This document shows, one piece after another, positions 55,684-64,000 of a stretch of DNA of 64,000 bases. Under the pieces are notes generated by a model that worked only from the letters and a program-made list of their open reading frames with translations, ran no database searches and was not told where the DNA came from. A program made the position numbers and the translations under genes. Position 1 is the first letter of the stretch; every line of letters starts with the position of its first letter. Origin of the DNA: JAKAAZ01 sp963817855 (lineage in GTDB: Bacteria; Acidobacteriota; Terriglobia; Terriglobales; Acidobacteriaceae); assembly GCA_963817855.1 (NCBI GenBank), contig CAWFQA010000004.1, positions 372,001 through 436,000 on the forward strand, read 5' to 3'.

Positions 55684-57771
55684 ATGCGATTTCGTCCACG
55701 CATCCATTCTATTGTCGTCGTTTCGGCTTGCATATTTTTTGCGCCGTCAGCGGTGATCCTCCGTGCACAGAGCGCGGAGAATGCCTCGAAACCGACCACG
55801 CCTGGAATTAACGTCACCAACATGGACCGTTCGGTAATCCCTGGAGATAACTTCTATCTCTATGCCAATGGCCAGTGGATCAAGCGGACCGTAATCCCCG
55901 CCGATCGTGCAGGCATCGGCGTTTTCACCACGCTGGATGACAGGGCCAATAAAAATACCGCAGCATTGATTCAGGAATCCGCCAAGGCGAACGCTCCGGC
56001 TGGGTCGGAGGCGCGCAAAATCGCCGATCTGTACAACTCATACATGGATGAATCCGGCATTGAGGCGAAAGGGCTGGAGCCGTTGCAACCTCAACTTGCC
56101 GCCACTGCTGCGATCAAAACCAAGCGAGATCTGGCCCGCGCCCTGGGTGAAAGCCTGCGGGCCGATGTGGATCCGCTCAACAACACCAACTTCCATACGG
56201 CAAATCTATTCGGGCTGTGGGTTGCGCCGGGCTTTCACGATCCGGAACATTACCATCCGTATCTGCTGGCGGGTGGAATTGAGCTGCCGAACCGCGAGTA
56301 TTACCTGAGTGACAGCGTTCACATGAAGGAGATACAGGCGAAATATCACGCCCACGTGGCAGCGATGTTTCGCCTTGCCGGGCTCGACGACGCAGATGCA
56401 CGGGCAAATCGTGTGATCGCGTTGGAACATGCAATTGCGAAAACGCATCCAAGCCTGGCCGAGGACGAAGACATTCACAAGGCGGACAACACGTGGAAGC
56501 GCTCGGAATTCGCTACGAAAGCTCCGGGTCTGGATTGGGCGGAATATTTCCGTGCCGCCAAGCTAGCCGACCAGGACAGTTTTATCGTATGGCAGCCGAG
56601 TGCGTTTACCGGTGAAGCCGCGCTGGTGGCCTCGACTCCGTTGGACGCCTGGAAAGATTGGTTGGCGTATCACTTGATTGAACAGTATGCGGGAGTGTTG
56701 CCAAAAGCCCTTGCGGAGGAGAAGTTTGATTTCTTTGGGAAGACTCTGGTTGGCGTACCGCAACAGCGTCCCCGTGCGCAGCGCGGAGTTTTCATCGTCG
56801 ACGGTCTGCTAGGTGACGCCGTTGGGAAAATCTACGCAGAACGCTACTTCTCGCCGGAAGCGAAGGCCGCAGCGCAGGCCATGGTCGCCAACATCATCGC
56901 AGCATACCGTGTACGCATCGAAGCGCTCACCTGGATGGCTTCCGCCACCAAAGCAGAGGCTGAGGCCAAACTAAGGGCGCTCTATGTGGGCGTCGGCTAT
57001 CCGGAAACTTGGCACAGCTACGAGGGTTACCTAGTGAAGCCGGATGACATTTTCGGCAACGTCTGGCGCGCTGGAACGTTTCGCTATCACCAGCAGATCG
57101 AGCGCCTGGGCAAGGATGTTGACCGCAAGGAATGGTCGATGACGCCGCAAACGGTCAACGCGGTGAACCTGCCGTTGCAGGACGCACTAAACTTTCCCGC
57201 GGCAATTCTCCAACCGCCCTTTTTCGATGCGAAAGCACCTGCGGCAGTTAATTACGGAGCGATTGGGTCGGTCATCGGACATGAAATCAGTCACACTTTC
57301 GATACAGAAGGCAGCACCTTCGACGCCACGGGTCGTCTGCGCGACTGGTGGACTCCGGCGGACTTGGCACATTTCGAGGCCGCAACGGCGAAGTTGGCGG
57401 CCCAGTACGACACCTATATGCCGTTCCCTGATCTAAATGTGAATGGCAAACAGACGCTAGCTGAAGACATCGCGGATGTCGCAGGAATTTCCGCAGCGTA
57501 CGACGGCTATCACGCGTCGCTCGGCGGCAAAACTGCGCCGAAACAAGATGGGTTCACAGGCGACCAGCAGTTCTTTATCGCCTTCGGCCAGAACTGGGGG
57601 TCAAAAGAGCGGCCGCCAGCGTTACGCCGCCAGGTCATGACGGATCCGCACGCACCCGCGCAATATCGCGCCGACACGGTGCGCAACATCGACGCCTGGT
57701 ATGCAACCTTCGATGTGAAACCAGGTCAGAAGCTGTACCTGGCTCCGCCGGATCGTGTTCGTATCTGGTAA
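55684..57771 (+). CDS. M13-family zinc metallopeptidase (PepO/neprilysin-like), exported
   Basis: 695 residues from ATG 55684 (AAGGAG about 9 bases upstream). Signal peptide IVVVSACIFFAPSAVILRAQ. Catalytic motifs: IGHEISHTFDTEGSTFD (HExxH) and TLAEDIADVAGISAAYDGYH (ExxxD, third zinc ligand Glu). Substrate-binding NAVNLPLQDALNFPAAILQP is present where many M13 enzymes have NAYY. The end RADTVRNIDAWYATFDVKPG is the conserved C-terminus. Periplasmic or cell-surface peptide hydrolysis is expected. Divergent from LptFG; convergent with the GT39 gene. Confidence 0.95.
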   Translation: MRFRPRIHSIVVVSACIFFAPSAVILRAQSAENASKPTTPGINVTNMDRSVIPGDNFYLYANGQWIKRTVIPADRAGIGVFTTLDDRANKNTAALIQESAKANAPAGSEARKIADLYNSYMDESGIEAKGLEPLQPQLAATAAIKTKRDLARALGESLRADVDPLNNTNFHTANLFGLWVAPGFHDPEHYHPYLLAGGIELPNREYYLSDSVHMKEIQAKYHAHVAAMFRLAGLDDADARANRVIALEHAIAKTHPSLAEDEDIHKADNTWKRSEFATKAPGLDWAEYFRAAKLADQDSFIVWQPSAFTGEAALVASTPLDAWKDWLAYHLIEQYAGVLPKALAEEKFDFFGKTLVGVPQQRPRAQRGVFIVDGLLGDAVGKIYAERYFSPEAKAAAQAMVANIIAAYRVRIEALTWMASATKAEAEAKLRALYVGVGYPETWHSYEGYLVKPDDIFGNVWRAGTFRYHQQIERLGKDVDRKEWSMTPQTVNAVNLPLQDALNFPAAILQPPFFDAKAPAAVNYGAIGSVIGHEISHTFDTEGSTFDATGRLRDWWTPADLAHFEAATAKLAAQYDTYMPFPDLNVNGKQTLAEDIADVAGISAAYDGYHASLGGKTAPKQDGFTGDQQFFIAFGQNWGSKERPPALRRQVMTDPHAPAQYRADTVRNIDAWYATFDVKPGQKLYLAPPDRVRIW

Positions 57772-57798
57772 AGCGCGACCGAAATTGCTGCCGTTCGA

Positions 57799-59364
57799 TC
57801 AGTACCAGTTCCTGACATTGGGCCAATAGGCGGAGAGGGGAACCTTTCCGCCGCGGCAGAGATAGATGGGCCCGTTTTCAAATGGCATCGCTAGCGGGTT
57901 GTCGACTTCTCCAACCTGCTGCACGGAATGGCAGTACTTCTCGACGCCGGATTTCGACTCGCCAACGACAATCAATAGGTCACCGGAGTAGCCACGCGGC
58001 CCCCAGAAGTAATAATTCTGGTGACCGCTGATTGCCGGCGGAAGGCCATACTTGGGTCCGAACAAATCGATCGCGCCGGCCTCGCCATAGTTGCTGCAGA
58101 AAATTCCCGCCTTGGCCCGATCGGCAGGCGTTAGCGAGTTGTAAATTCGCGCGACTTCGGCTACCAGTCCGTTCCAACCAAATCGGTCCGCATAGAACTG
58201 AGGCAGGGGACCTGTCTTTGCAGTCTCCGTGTTCTGGCTGGTCATGTGGAGCGCTTGGGTGTAGCGAATCCAGGTATAGGGAGGCATGACAGGAATTCCC
58301 ATGGGCAGCGTGATCGAGCCGAGGACGACCATCACAGTGCACCAGGCTGGCAGCAGCCAGGCAGTTTTTCGCGAATCGGAAAAGAGATTCTGCCAGGCCA
58401 GTGCCCCGGCAGCGAATAAGACCGGATACACCGGAGCAACATAGTAATCCTTGGCAAACAGGTGGATCATGATCGCGAGCAGTACGACGTACATCAGTCC
58501 AATCCAGCGGAACCCACGCGCGAATTTCGCGATGAACAGCCAAACCAATCCCGGCAGCAGAAGGAAAATGCTGATCGGATTCAGCATCATGATTTGGGCG
58601 CCAATGAATGCCAGAGGGCCGAGCTTGACATTCTTATGGCTGTGGTTCACGTTGTTCAGCCACACCAGCGTAGGCCATTGATGATGAATCTGCCACAACA
58701 AATAAGGCAGCGAGATCAGGACGATCAGTCCGACGGCCGCGAGCGTCCATCGACTCCAAAGGATCCGCCGTTGCGGAGTCAGTAGAAGTCCAATCAGCAG
58801 GGCCATCAGAAAAAATGCCATGGAGGGTTTATTCAACAAGCCCATGCCACCGAGGATGCCAAACACGGTCCACCATTTCGGACTACTGCCGTTCACCATG
58901 AACAGCAGCACGACCATGCATCCCATCCAGAAGACCGGCTCGAAGGAATTCATGGACAGAAAGCTGTCGATTCCCAGATAGACCGGCGCAATCAGGATCG
59001 CGATCATTGCCATCACCTGAGCGATCCGTCGGCCGCCTAATTGCCACGCTAAAATTCCTGTGAGGAACACTTTTGCAGCGCCCGCGAATGCCGAGAAGCT
59101 GCGAAACATGGCAAGGTGATGGAAGCCGAATAGCATTTCAGCGATGCGTGCCTGCAGAGCAACCATGGGCGCCTGATCGACATAGCCCCACGCAAGGTGC
59201 CGTCCGCAGACGATGTAGTACATTTCGTCGCGAAAAATTCCATAGCCAAAATGCTGCGCCAGAAGATTTCCGACAAACTCAACTGCAAATTTGATCGCTG
59301 CGAATGTGAGAGCAAGCTGAACGACCGGTTTGCAGGATTCTGCAGTGATAGTTTGAATTCTCAT
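57799..59364 (-). CDS. Glycosyltransferase family 39 (ArnT/PMT-type) membrane protein
   Basis: 521 residues from ATG 59364, which has GGAGA just upstream. Acidic motif in the first periplasmic loop: YGIFRDEMYYIVCGRHLAWG then YVDQAPMVAL, with the Asp/Glu pair of the GT-C fold. About eleven hydrophobic helices fill the first ~400 residues; the rest (IFCSNYGEAGAIDLFGPKYG) is a periplasmic domain. Such enzymes use polyprenyl-phosphate sugars to modify lipid A, proteins or glycans; the acceptor is unknown. Co-directional with uvrC, but not obviously linked to it. Confidence 0.9.
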   Translation of the reverse strand: MRIQTITAESCKPVVQLALTFAAIKFAVEFVGNLLAQHFGYGIFRDEMYYIVCGRHLAWGYVDQAPMVALQARIAEMLFGFHHLAMFRSFSAFAGAAKVFLTGILAWQLGGRRIAQVMAMIAILIAPVYLGIDSFLSMNSFEPVFWMGCMVVLLFMVNGSSPKWWTVFGILGGMGLLNKPSMAFFLMALLIGLLLTPQRRILWSRWTLAAVGLIVLISLPYLLWQIHHQWPTLVWLNNVNHSHKNVKLGPLAFIGAQIMMLNPISIFLLLPGLVWLFIAKFARGFRWIGLMYVVLLAIMIHLFAKDYYVAPVYPVLFAAGALAWQNLFSDSRKTAWLLPAWCTVMVVLGSITLPMGIPVMPPYTWIRYTQALHMTSQNTETAKTGPLPQFYADRFGWNGLVAEVARIYNSLTPADRAKAGIFCSNYGEAGAIDLFGPKYGLPPAISGHQNYYFWGPRGYSGDLLIVVGESKSGVEKYCHSVQQVGEVDNPLAMPFENGPIYLCRGGKVPLSAYWPNVRNWY

Positions 59365-59484
59365 CGGCTCTCCGGGCAAATGGTAAGTTCGGCTGCGGCT
59401 GCGAATAAATTTGAATACGGAGATGTGAGCGAAAAGTTCCCGCGCCGTCCATTCACGTCTGCAGCAATCGAGCGAAGAGGGGAA

Positions 59485-61383
59485 TTATTCCGGCGGTTCG
59501 CTTGCGGGAACCGAGGCCTGGAAATGGGTGCAGATGGCTTCTGCAACCTTGCGCGATACGACCGACTGCAGCGCTTCAAGAGACGCGGACTGGATGGCCT
59601 GCAAGCTGCCGAAATGAGTGATGAGGCGATTGCGGGTTTGCGCGCCGACGCCAGGAATGTGCAGCAGGTCAGAGTCGCGATCGCGCATTTCTCGCCGCTT
59701 GCGATGATAAGTGACGGCGAATCGATGTGATTCATCGCGGATGCGCTGCACCAAATGCAGCACCGGCGAGTGACGATCGAGCACCACCGGATCGTCTTCC
59801 TGGCCATACACGTAAATCACTTCTTCCCGTTTTGCGATTGCCGCCAACGGCTGACTGGTGAAGCTCAACTCCTCCAGCGCGGCCGCCGCGGCATGCAACT
59901 GGCCTAATCCGCCGTCAATTAAAATCAGGCTGGGCATGGGCCGATGTTCCTCTTGCAGTCGACGATAGCGCCGAGTAACGACCTCTCGCATACTGGCAAA
60001 ATCATCGACGCCCTCGACCGACTTTACCTGAAATTTGCGATATTCCGACTTGTTCATTGCGCCCTTTTCCCACACCACCATCGAGGCTACAGTTTCCGCG
60101 CCTTGAATGTGGGAAATATCGAAACACTCGATGCGCTCTGGAAGCGCGGGCAGGTTGAGGGCATCCTGCAGCGCCTCCTGAATCACTCGAATGCTCGGTT
60201 GCAGCACGCGAAAACGTTGATCGTACGATTGCTTGGCGTTCTGACCGGCAAGGTCCAGCAGGGAACGCTTCTCACCGCGCTGCGGCACCGCGATTTCAAC
60301 TTTGTGACCAGTGTGCTCGCACAGTAGTTCCGCCAGCGGCGCGCGATCGGCAAAGTCCACGGGGACGTATATATTTCGCGGAACATATTGCTGGTCGATG
60401 TACAGCTGCTTCAGCAACGCGGAGAAGAAAACAGCGGGAGCAAATGTTTCCGCCGGAGAATCACCGCTCGTTGTGTCCGCTTCGCCTTCTGCGGGAAAGG
60501 GAACCTGCGCTTCAGGAAACTCGGGCAAGTCTTCCCAGAAGAATTCGCGGCGATCGACAATGCGGCCATTGCGAATATGGAACAGATTCGCCGCCAGCAT
60601 TCCTTTTTCGTAATGGAAGCCGAAGACATCGGCATCGTCATCCGATGCGGCGGCGATGCGCTGTTTTTCCTGCAATTGATGCAGAGTAATCACCAGGTCG
60701 CGATAACGGCCTGCCAGCTCAAATTGCTCGTTAGCGGCTGCGGCCTGCATTCTCTGTTCGAGCGATTTCTCCAATTCATCGGCATGACCTTCCAGCATCA
60801 AGCGCACGTCACGCACCGATTCGGCATAGATATCTGGAGTCGTGAGGCCCTCCACGCATGGGCCCAGGCAGCGATGAATGTAGTACTGCAGACAGGGGCG
60901 CGGATGGTAGCGCGACAGATCGACCTTGCAACTGGGAATGAGAAATGTGCGGTGAATCAGATCGACAATGCGGTAAGCAAGATTCCCCGGAAAATAGGGA
61001 CCGTAGTAGATGGCGCCGTCTTTGCGGACCCGTCGGGTGACCAGGACCTTGGGGTAGCGATCGCCGAGCGTGAGTTTCACATAGGGATAGGTCTTGTCAT
61101 CTCGCAGCAGTACATTAAAGCGAGGCTTGCGCTGCTTAATCAGATTGTTTTCCAGAGCCAGCGCTTCGTGCTCATTCGCGACCAGAATGTATTCCAGGTC
61201 GACGGCTTCCCGCATCAGAGAACCGGTTTTTGCATTGGCCTGCGCCGCCTCAAGAAAATACGAACGCACTCGGGACCGCAGATTCTTGGCCTTGCCGACG
61301 TAAATTACCTTTCCGTCGGCATCGTGAAATAGATAGACGCCGGGGCCGGCTGGCAGCGTGCGAATTTTCTCGTGTAAATCCAT
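59485..61383 (-). CDS. uvrC: UvrABC system protein C
   Basis: 632 residues from ATG 61383; a TTG five codons earlier is possible. N-terminal GIY-YIG nuclease (GPGVYLFHDADGKVIYVGKA then KNLRSRVRSYF), a Cys-containing stretch (PCLQYYIHRCLGPCVEG), the UVR motif region (RMQAAAANEQFELAGRYRDL), the RNase H-like C-terminal nuclease (IECFDISHIQGAETVASMVV) and tandem HhH motifs (LLHIPGVGAQTRNRLITHFG). It makes both incisions in nucleotide excision repair with UvrAB. Single gene. Confidence 0.96.
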   Translation of the reverse strand: MDLHEKIRTLPAGPGVYLFHDADGKVIYVGKAKNLRSRVRSYFLEAAQANAKTGSLMREAVDLEYILVANEHEALALENNLIKQRKPRFNVLLRDDKTYPYVKLTLGDRYPKVLVTRRVRKDGAIYYGPYFPGNLAYRIVDLIHRTFLIPSCKVDLSRYHPRPCLQYYIHRCLGPCVEGLTTPDIYAESVRDVRLMLEGHADELEKSLEQRMQAAAANEQFELAGRYRDLVITLHQLQEKQRIAAASDDDADVFGFHYEKGMLAANLFHIRNGRIVDRREFFWEDLPEFPEAQVPFPAEGEADTTSGDSPAETFAPAVFFSALLKQLYIDQQYVPRNIYVPVDFADRAPLAELLCEHTGHKVEIAVPQRGEKRSLLDLAGQNAKQSYDQRFRVLQPSIRVIQEALQDALNLPALPERIECFDISHIQGAETVASMVVWEKGAMNKSEYRKFQVKSVEGVDDFASMREVVTRRYRRLQEEHRPMPSLILIDGGLGQLHAAAAALEELSFTSQPLAAIAKREEVIYVYGQEDDPVVLDRHSPVLHLVQRIRDESHRFAVTYHRKRREMRDRDSDLLHIPGVGAQTRNRLITHFGSLQAIQSASLEALQSVVSRKVAEAICTHFQASVPASEPPE

Positions 61384-61624
61384 GAAAGAGGGCGCCAATA
61401 CCAGTTTATGCGTTTTTCTGCGGGTTCCAAATCGCCGCCCCGGCGTGTCGGCCGCATGTAAAAATTGCCGTTTGTGCTTAAATCTCGAAATTGCGAACTT
61501 TACAAAAGTTTGGTAACCGAAAGAAAACGAATGACTTAGTAAAAATGTACGAATGGCTGGTGGATTGCATCATACCAACAAAGACGCTGAACGCTTTTGC
61601 GTCATTTACAGGGAGAAGCTGGCT

Positions 61625-62449
61625 ATGACACGGACTGCAAGAAGTTCAAAAATTTACCTTGGCGGAGCATCCATTCTCATCTTGACTTTCGCGGGCTGCG
61701 CAACCAAAAATTACGTTCGCACACAGACCACCCCTCTGATCCAGCACACGAATGAGCTGGAAGATCAGACGGCTGCCAATCACCGCAGCATTCAAGACGT
61801 CGACAATCGTGCGACACAGGGCATACAGCAGGCACAAACCTCAGCCAATGCTGCGGATCAGAAGGCGGTGGCCGCGGGTCAGTCTGCCAACCAGGCGCAG
61901 CAGTCCGCACAGGAGGCGATGAATCATGCCGACACGCTGGAGAGTGTTGTCAAAAACATCGACACCTATCATCAGGTTGCGAATACCGACGTGCATTTTG
62001 CCTTCAACAAGGCGACCCTGACTAAGAGTGACAAACAGGACCTGGATAACTTCGCCGGCCAGCTGGGCAATACGAAGTCTTACATTCTGGAACTCACCGG
62101 CGGCACCGATTCCACCGGCAGCAAGGACTACAACTATCAATTAAGCGAACGGCGCGCCGAAACGGTCGCGCAATATCTGGCGCAGAAGTACAACGTGCCG
62201 GCGCACAAGTTTTATCTGATCGGCATCGGTAAAGACGTGGAAGTCGACAGCAATAAAACTGCCAAAGGTCGCGCAAAGAATCGGCGCGTTGAGATCCAGC
62301 TTTTATCCAATGCTCAGAACACCAACGGGCAGCCCAATGCAAACGAGCAGGGGAACTCGCAAGGGGCCACGAACTCTACGCCGGCGACGGGGCAGTCCAA
62401 CCCTCCAGCAGCGAACAACCAGGCGAACGCGGGCGCGGCCCAGCAGTAG
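61625..62449 (+). CDS. OmpA-family outer-membrane lipoprotein
   Basis: 274 residues from ATG 61625 (GGGAGAAG about 9 bases upstream; the longer frame has no signal at its start). Lipobox LTFAGC after a basic and hydrophobic signal peptide. Residues about 35-125 are a heptad-like Ala/Gln-rich coiled coil (QTSANAADQKAVAAGQSANQ). The OmpA/MotB peptidoglycan-binding domain follows: DVHFAFNKATLTKSDKQDLD, LTGGTDSTGSKDYNYQLSER and GRAKNRRVEIQLL. The tail is Gln/Asn/Ala-rich and low-complexity. A Pal- or Lpp-like role tethering outer membrane to cell wall is likely. Confidence 0.9.
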   Translation: MTRTARSSKIYLGGASILILTFAGCATKNYVRTQTTPLIQHTNELEDQTAANHRSIQDVDNRATQGIQQAQTSANAADQKAVAAGQSANQAQQSAQEAMNHADTLESVVKNIDTYHQVANTDVHFAFNKATLTKSDKQDLDNFAGQLGNTKSYILELTGGTDSTGSKDYNYQLSERRAETVAQYLAQKYNVPAHKFYLIGIGKDVEVDSNKTAKGRAKNRRVEIQLLSNAQNTNGQPNANEQGNSQGATNSTPATGQSNPPAANNQANAGAAQQ

Positions 62450-62460
62450 CCGTAACGTAT

Positions 62461-63075
62461 CTACTTGTCATACAGAACGGGGTTCAGGTCGGGGTCGTTA
62501 TACATCTTCAATTGGCGATAGACCTGAAAACGCGATTCACCATTTAACACGCGCTGCCATAGGCGATCAAGGCACGACGCCAAATCACTGCGCTGTTGCT
62601 CAAGTATCGCCAAGCGTCGCAGACTGCGCTCGCGATGACCGGGGGGAGACGGAATACGTTCTGTCTCCTCACGCGTGTGATACACCTTCAGGCTTATAAT
62701 CGAGAGCCGATCCAGCATCATTCCCGGGGTTTCAGAGTGCAGCTCGGCTTGGAAATTTGGCAGATTTTTCGCCGACAATTCGTTCAATAACATTTCATCA
62801 CAGCGTTCGATCTGATCGTTGCGGCGCTGGTTTATCGAGTCGATCGCGCGTTTTGCGGTCGCAATAGCGGCGTCTCCGGACTGAATGTCTCGCGTTTTAT
62901 CCTCCTGATGCCAAAGTTCAAAATTTGCGTGATGAAGTGCTTCAATCGCGGCGTCGAAATCGTCTGCAAGCGGCTGCGCGCCGGGAATCTGATGCCATCG
63001 CCCGGTCCACTCGTCGAATGCATGCAGAATCTCCGTTCCGTCGATCTGTCGGCCAAATGCCATAGGCAATATCAT
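62461..63075 (-). CDS. DUF4254-family protein
   Basis: 204 residues from ATG 63075, chosen because GAG lies about 6 bases upstream and the preceding 27 residues are not family-like. Pattern: EILHAFDEWTGRWH, then LHHANFELWHQEDKTRDIQS (the most conserved stretch), ATAKRAIDSINQRRNDQIER and the C-terminal RFQVYRQLKMYNDPDLNPVL. Helical and cytoplasmic. From memory, the family often accompanies glycosyltransferase or LPS genes; its activity is unknown. Divergent from the ATP-grasp gene 133 bases away. Confidence 0.82.
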   Translation of the reverse strand: MILPMAFGRQIDGTEILHAFDEWTGRWHQIPGAQPLADDFDAAIEALHHANFELWHQEDKTRDIQSGDAAIATAKRAIDSINQRRNDQIERCDEMLLNELSAKNLPNFQAELHSETPGMMLDRLSIISLKVYHTREETERIPSPPGHRERSLRRLAILEQQRSDLASCLDRLWQRVLNGESRFQVYRQLKMYNDPDLNPVLYDK

Positions 63076-63208
63076 ACTGATCTCGACCCCAACGCGATTC
63101 AACTCACATTCATTGCCCGGTTGATTTGGCGCTTTAACCTGATGCTGGTCGCACAACAGACAGAATCGCTTCGTCCAGTCTTCCGTATGGAGCTATACTT
63201 GCGCCCAT

Positions 63209-64000
63209 ATGATGAACGGCACGGGTGGAGAGATCATCTTATGCATGGCTGCCAGCCACACTGGCGATCGGTTCCTTCAGGAATTGGCGAGCCTCGGGTG
63301 CTGTGCGGTTTTGTTGACCATCGATACGCAACGGAATGCAGAGTGGCCGTCGGATGCAGTCAGCGAATTGCACAGCATGCCTGCCGGCATGACCTTGCAG
63401 CAAATTACAAATACAGTCACGTATCTCGCGCGGTCTCGTAAATTTGAGCGCATCATTGCACTGGACAATTTCAACGTGGAAATCGCAGCAGCACTCCGAG
63501 AGCATCTGCGAATCCCCGGCATGGGCGTTACTACCGCGCATTATTTCAGCGACAGGCTGGCGGCGCGCGTCAAAGCTGCGCACATGGGAATACCAGTTGG
63601 CGCATTTACATCGGTCACGAATTACGATGAATTGCGCCGCTTCATGCAGGCGGTTGCAGCGCCGTGGCTGTTGACGCCGAGAAGTACATCGTGCGGTTTC
63701 GAGAGCCGGCAGGTCCATGAGCCGGAACAGGTGTGGCGCGCACTCGATGCCCTGGGCGACCATCAGAGTGGTTTTCTGCTCGAGCAATCTATCAAGGGCG
63801 AGCGGATCCATATCGATAGCCTCACAGCGGATGGAAGAGTTGTGTTCTCTGCCGTCTCTCCTTATGGGGAGGCCTCTTCAGAAGGCAACGAAGCGGGTGA
63901 GCTGTTGTCCGTTGCGCCGAAACCTAGCAGCAACGCGGAGATCGAACGACTTAGACGCGCGAACACCGCGCTGTTATCCGGCATGAGAATGGCGCGCGGC
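63209..64000 (+). CDS. ATP-grasp family protein, partial (cut by right window edge)
   Basis: 264 codons from ATG 63209 (a second ATG follows directly), open to the last base, so the end is missing. N-terminal domain: NGTGGEIILCMAASHTGDRF, then VTYLARSRKFERIIALDNFN. The central part LREHLRIPGMGVTTAHYFSD and then LAARVKAAHMGIPVGAFTSV is the ATP-grasp pre-domain that I know from carbamoyl-phosphate-synthase-like ligases. The ATP-binding strand reads APWLLTPRSTSCGFES where relatives have LLKPR: the lysine that contacts ATP is Thr here. HEPEQVWRALDALGDHQSGF and LLEQSIKGERIHIDS continue the fold. Whether it is an active ligase is doubtful. Ligand unknown. Confidence 0.8.
   Translation, partial: MMNGTGGEIILCMAASHTGDRFLQELASLGCCAVLLTIDTQRNAEWPSDAVSELHSMPAGMTLQQITNTVTYLARSRKFERIIALDNFNVEIAAALREHLRIPGMGVTTAHYFSDRLAARVKAAHMGIPVGAFTSVTNYDELRRFMQAVAAPWLLTPRSTSCGFESRQVHEPEQVWRALDALGDHQSGFLLEQSIKGERIHIDSLTADGRVVFSAVSPYGEASSEGNEAGELLSVAPKPSSNAEIERLRRANTALLSGMRMARG

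Noticed and set aside
1..64000. CRISPR array, toxin-antitoxin pair, prophage or antiphage island
   Set aside because: No regularly spaced repeats, no cas-like or toxin-like proteins; only one integrase fragment was found.

Overview
The window looks like a chromosome segment of an acidobacterium (Acidobacteriota, Terriglobia-like). This is inferred from the gene families: an Oar-type TonB receptor next to TPR and ASPIC/UnbV proteins, a DUF4382 lipoprotein, a MerR-HTH/TPR protein, PadR plus HAAS-type membrane protein, a single-chain LptF-LptG permease, and a type B succinate dehydrogenase. Coding is dense, base composition is moderately GC-rich, and genes lie on both strands. I saw no rRNA, tRNA, CRISPR array or intact mobile element.

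Layout. 1-7.3 kb: the 3' end of an Lhr helicase followed by a Nei/Fpg glycosylase, a MerR-TPR protein, a PadR/membrane-protein pair, and gatB coupled to a GNAT gene. 7.3-11.6 kb: a DinB-tail remnant, a small membrane protein, DinB overlapping purD, a DUF1810 protein, a decayed mscS-family gene and a secreted protein. 11.8-19.3 kb: acnA, an acyltransferase, small proteins, and an APC permease running into adenosine deaminase. 19.3-29.2 kb: a UvrD/PcrA helicase, a LOG-family gene, the block LysR / TSUP exporter / ferric-reductase-like protein / DUF971, an exported protein, an HI0933 flavoprotein and a SCO protein. 29.3-40.9 kb: icd-mdh and sdhCAB, with an SDR, two cyclophilins, a DUF4382 lipoprotein and RdgB around them. 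40.9-49.5 kb: a small secreted protein, a HhH glycosylase, a broken CRTAC/TPR/TonB block and an integrase remnant. 49.5-64 kb: YjbQ, PilT, an ABC exporter, LptFG, an M13 peptidase, a GT39 transferase, UvrC, an OmpA lipoprotein, a DUF4254 protein and an ATP-grasp gene cut by the right edge.

Function. acnA, icd, mdh and sdhCAB supply four steps of the oxidative TCA cycle. Lhr-Nei, UvrD, UvrC, the HhH glycosylase and RdgB form a scattered set of DNA repair and nucleotide-sanitation genes. LptFG, the ABC exporter, GT39, OmpA, cyclophilins and TonB genes serve the diderm envelope.

Most notable. Six apparent single-base gains fall in 3.2 kb (about 43.75-46.95 kb) and break three adjacent genes of one TonB/TPR/CRTAC block. 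A seventh at about 17540 joins the permease to adenosine deaminase in one 870-codon frame. Removing one base at each site restores family-like sequence and length arithmetic. These are either local sequence errors or an unusual one-directional decay; raw reads must decide. True decay is clearer in the mscS pseudogene, which has two stops, a frameshift and a core deletion, and in the DinB and integrase fragments. I did not find a convincing new multi-gene system; most of the window is ordinary core genome.
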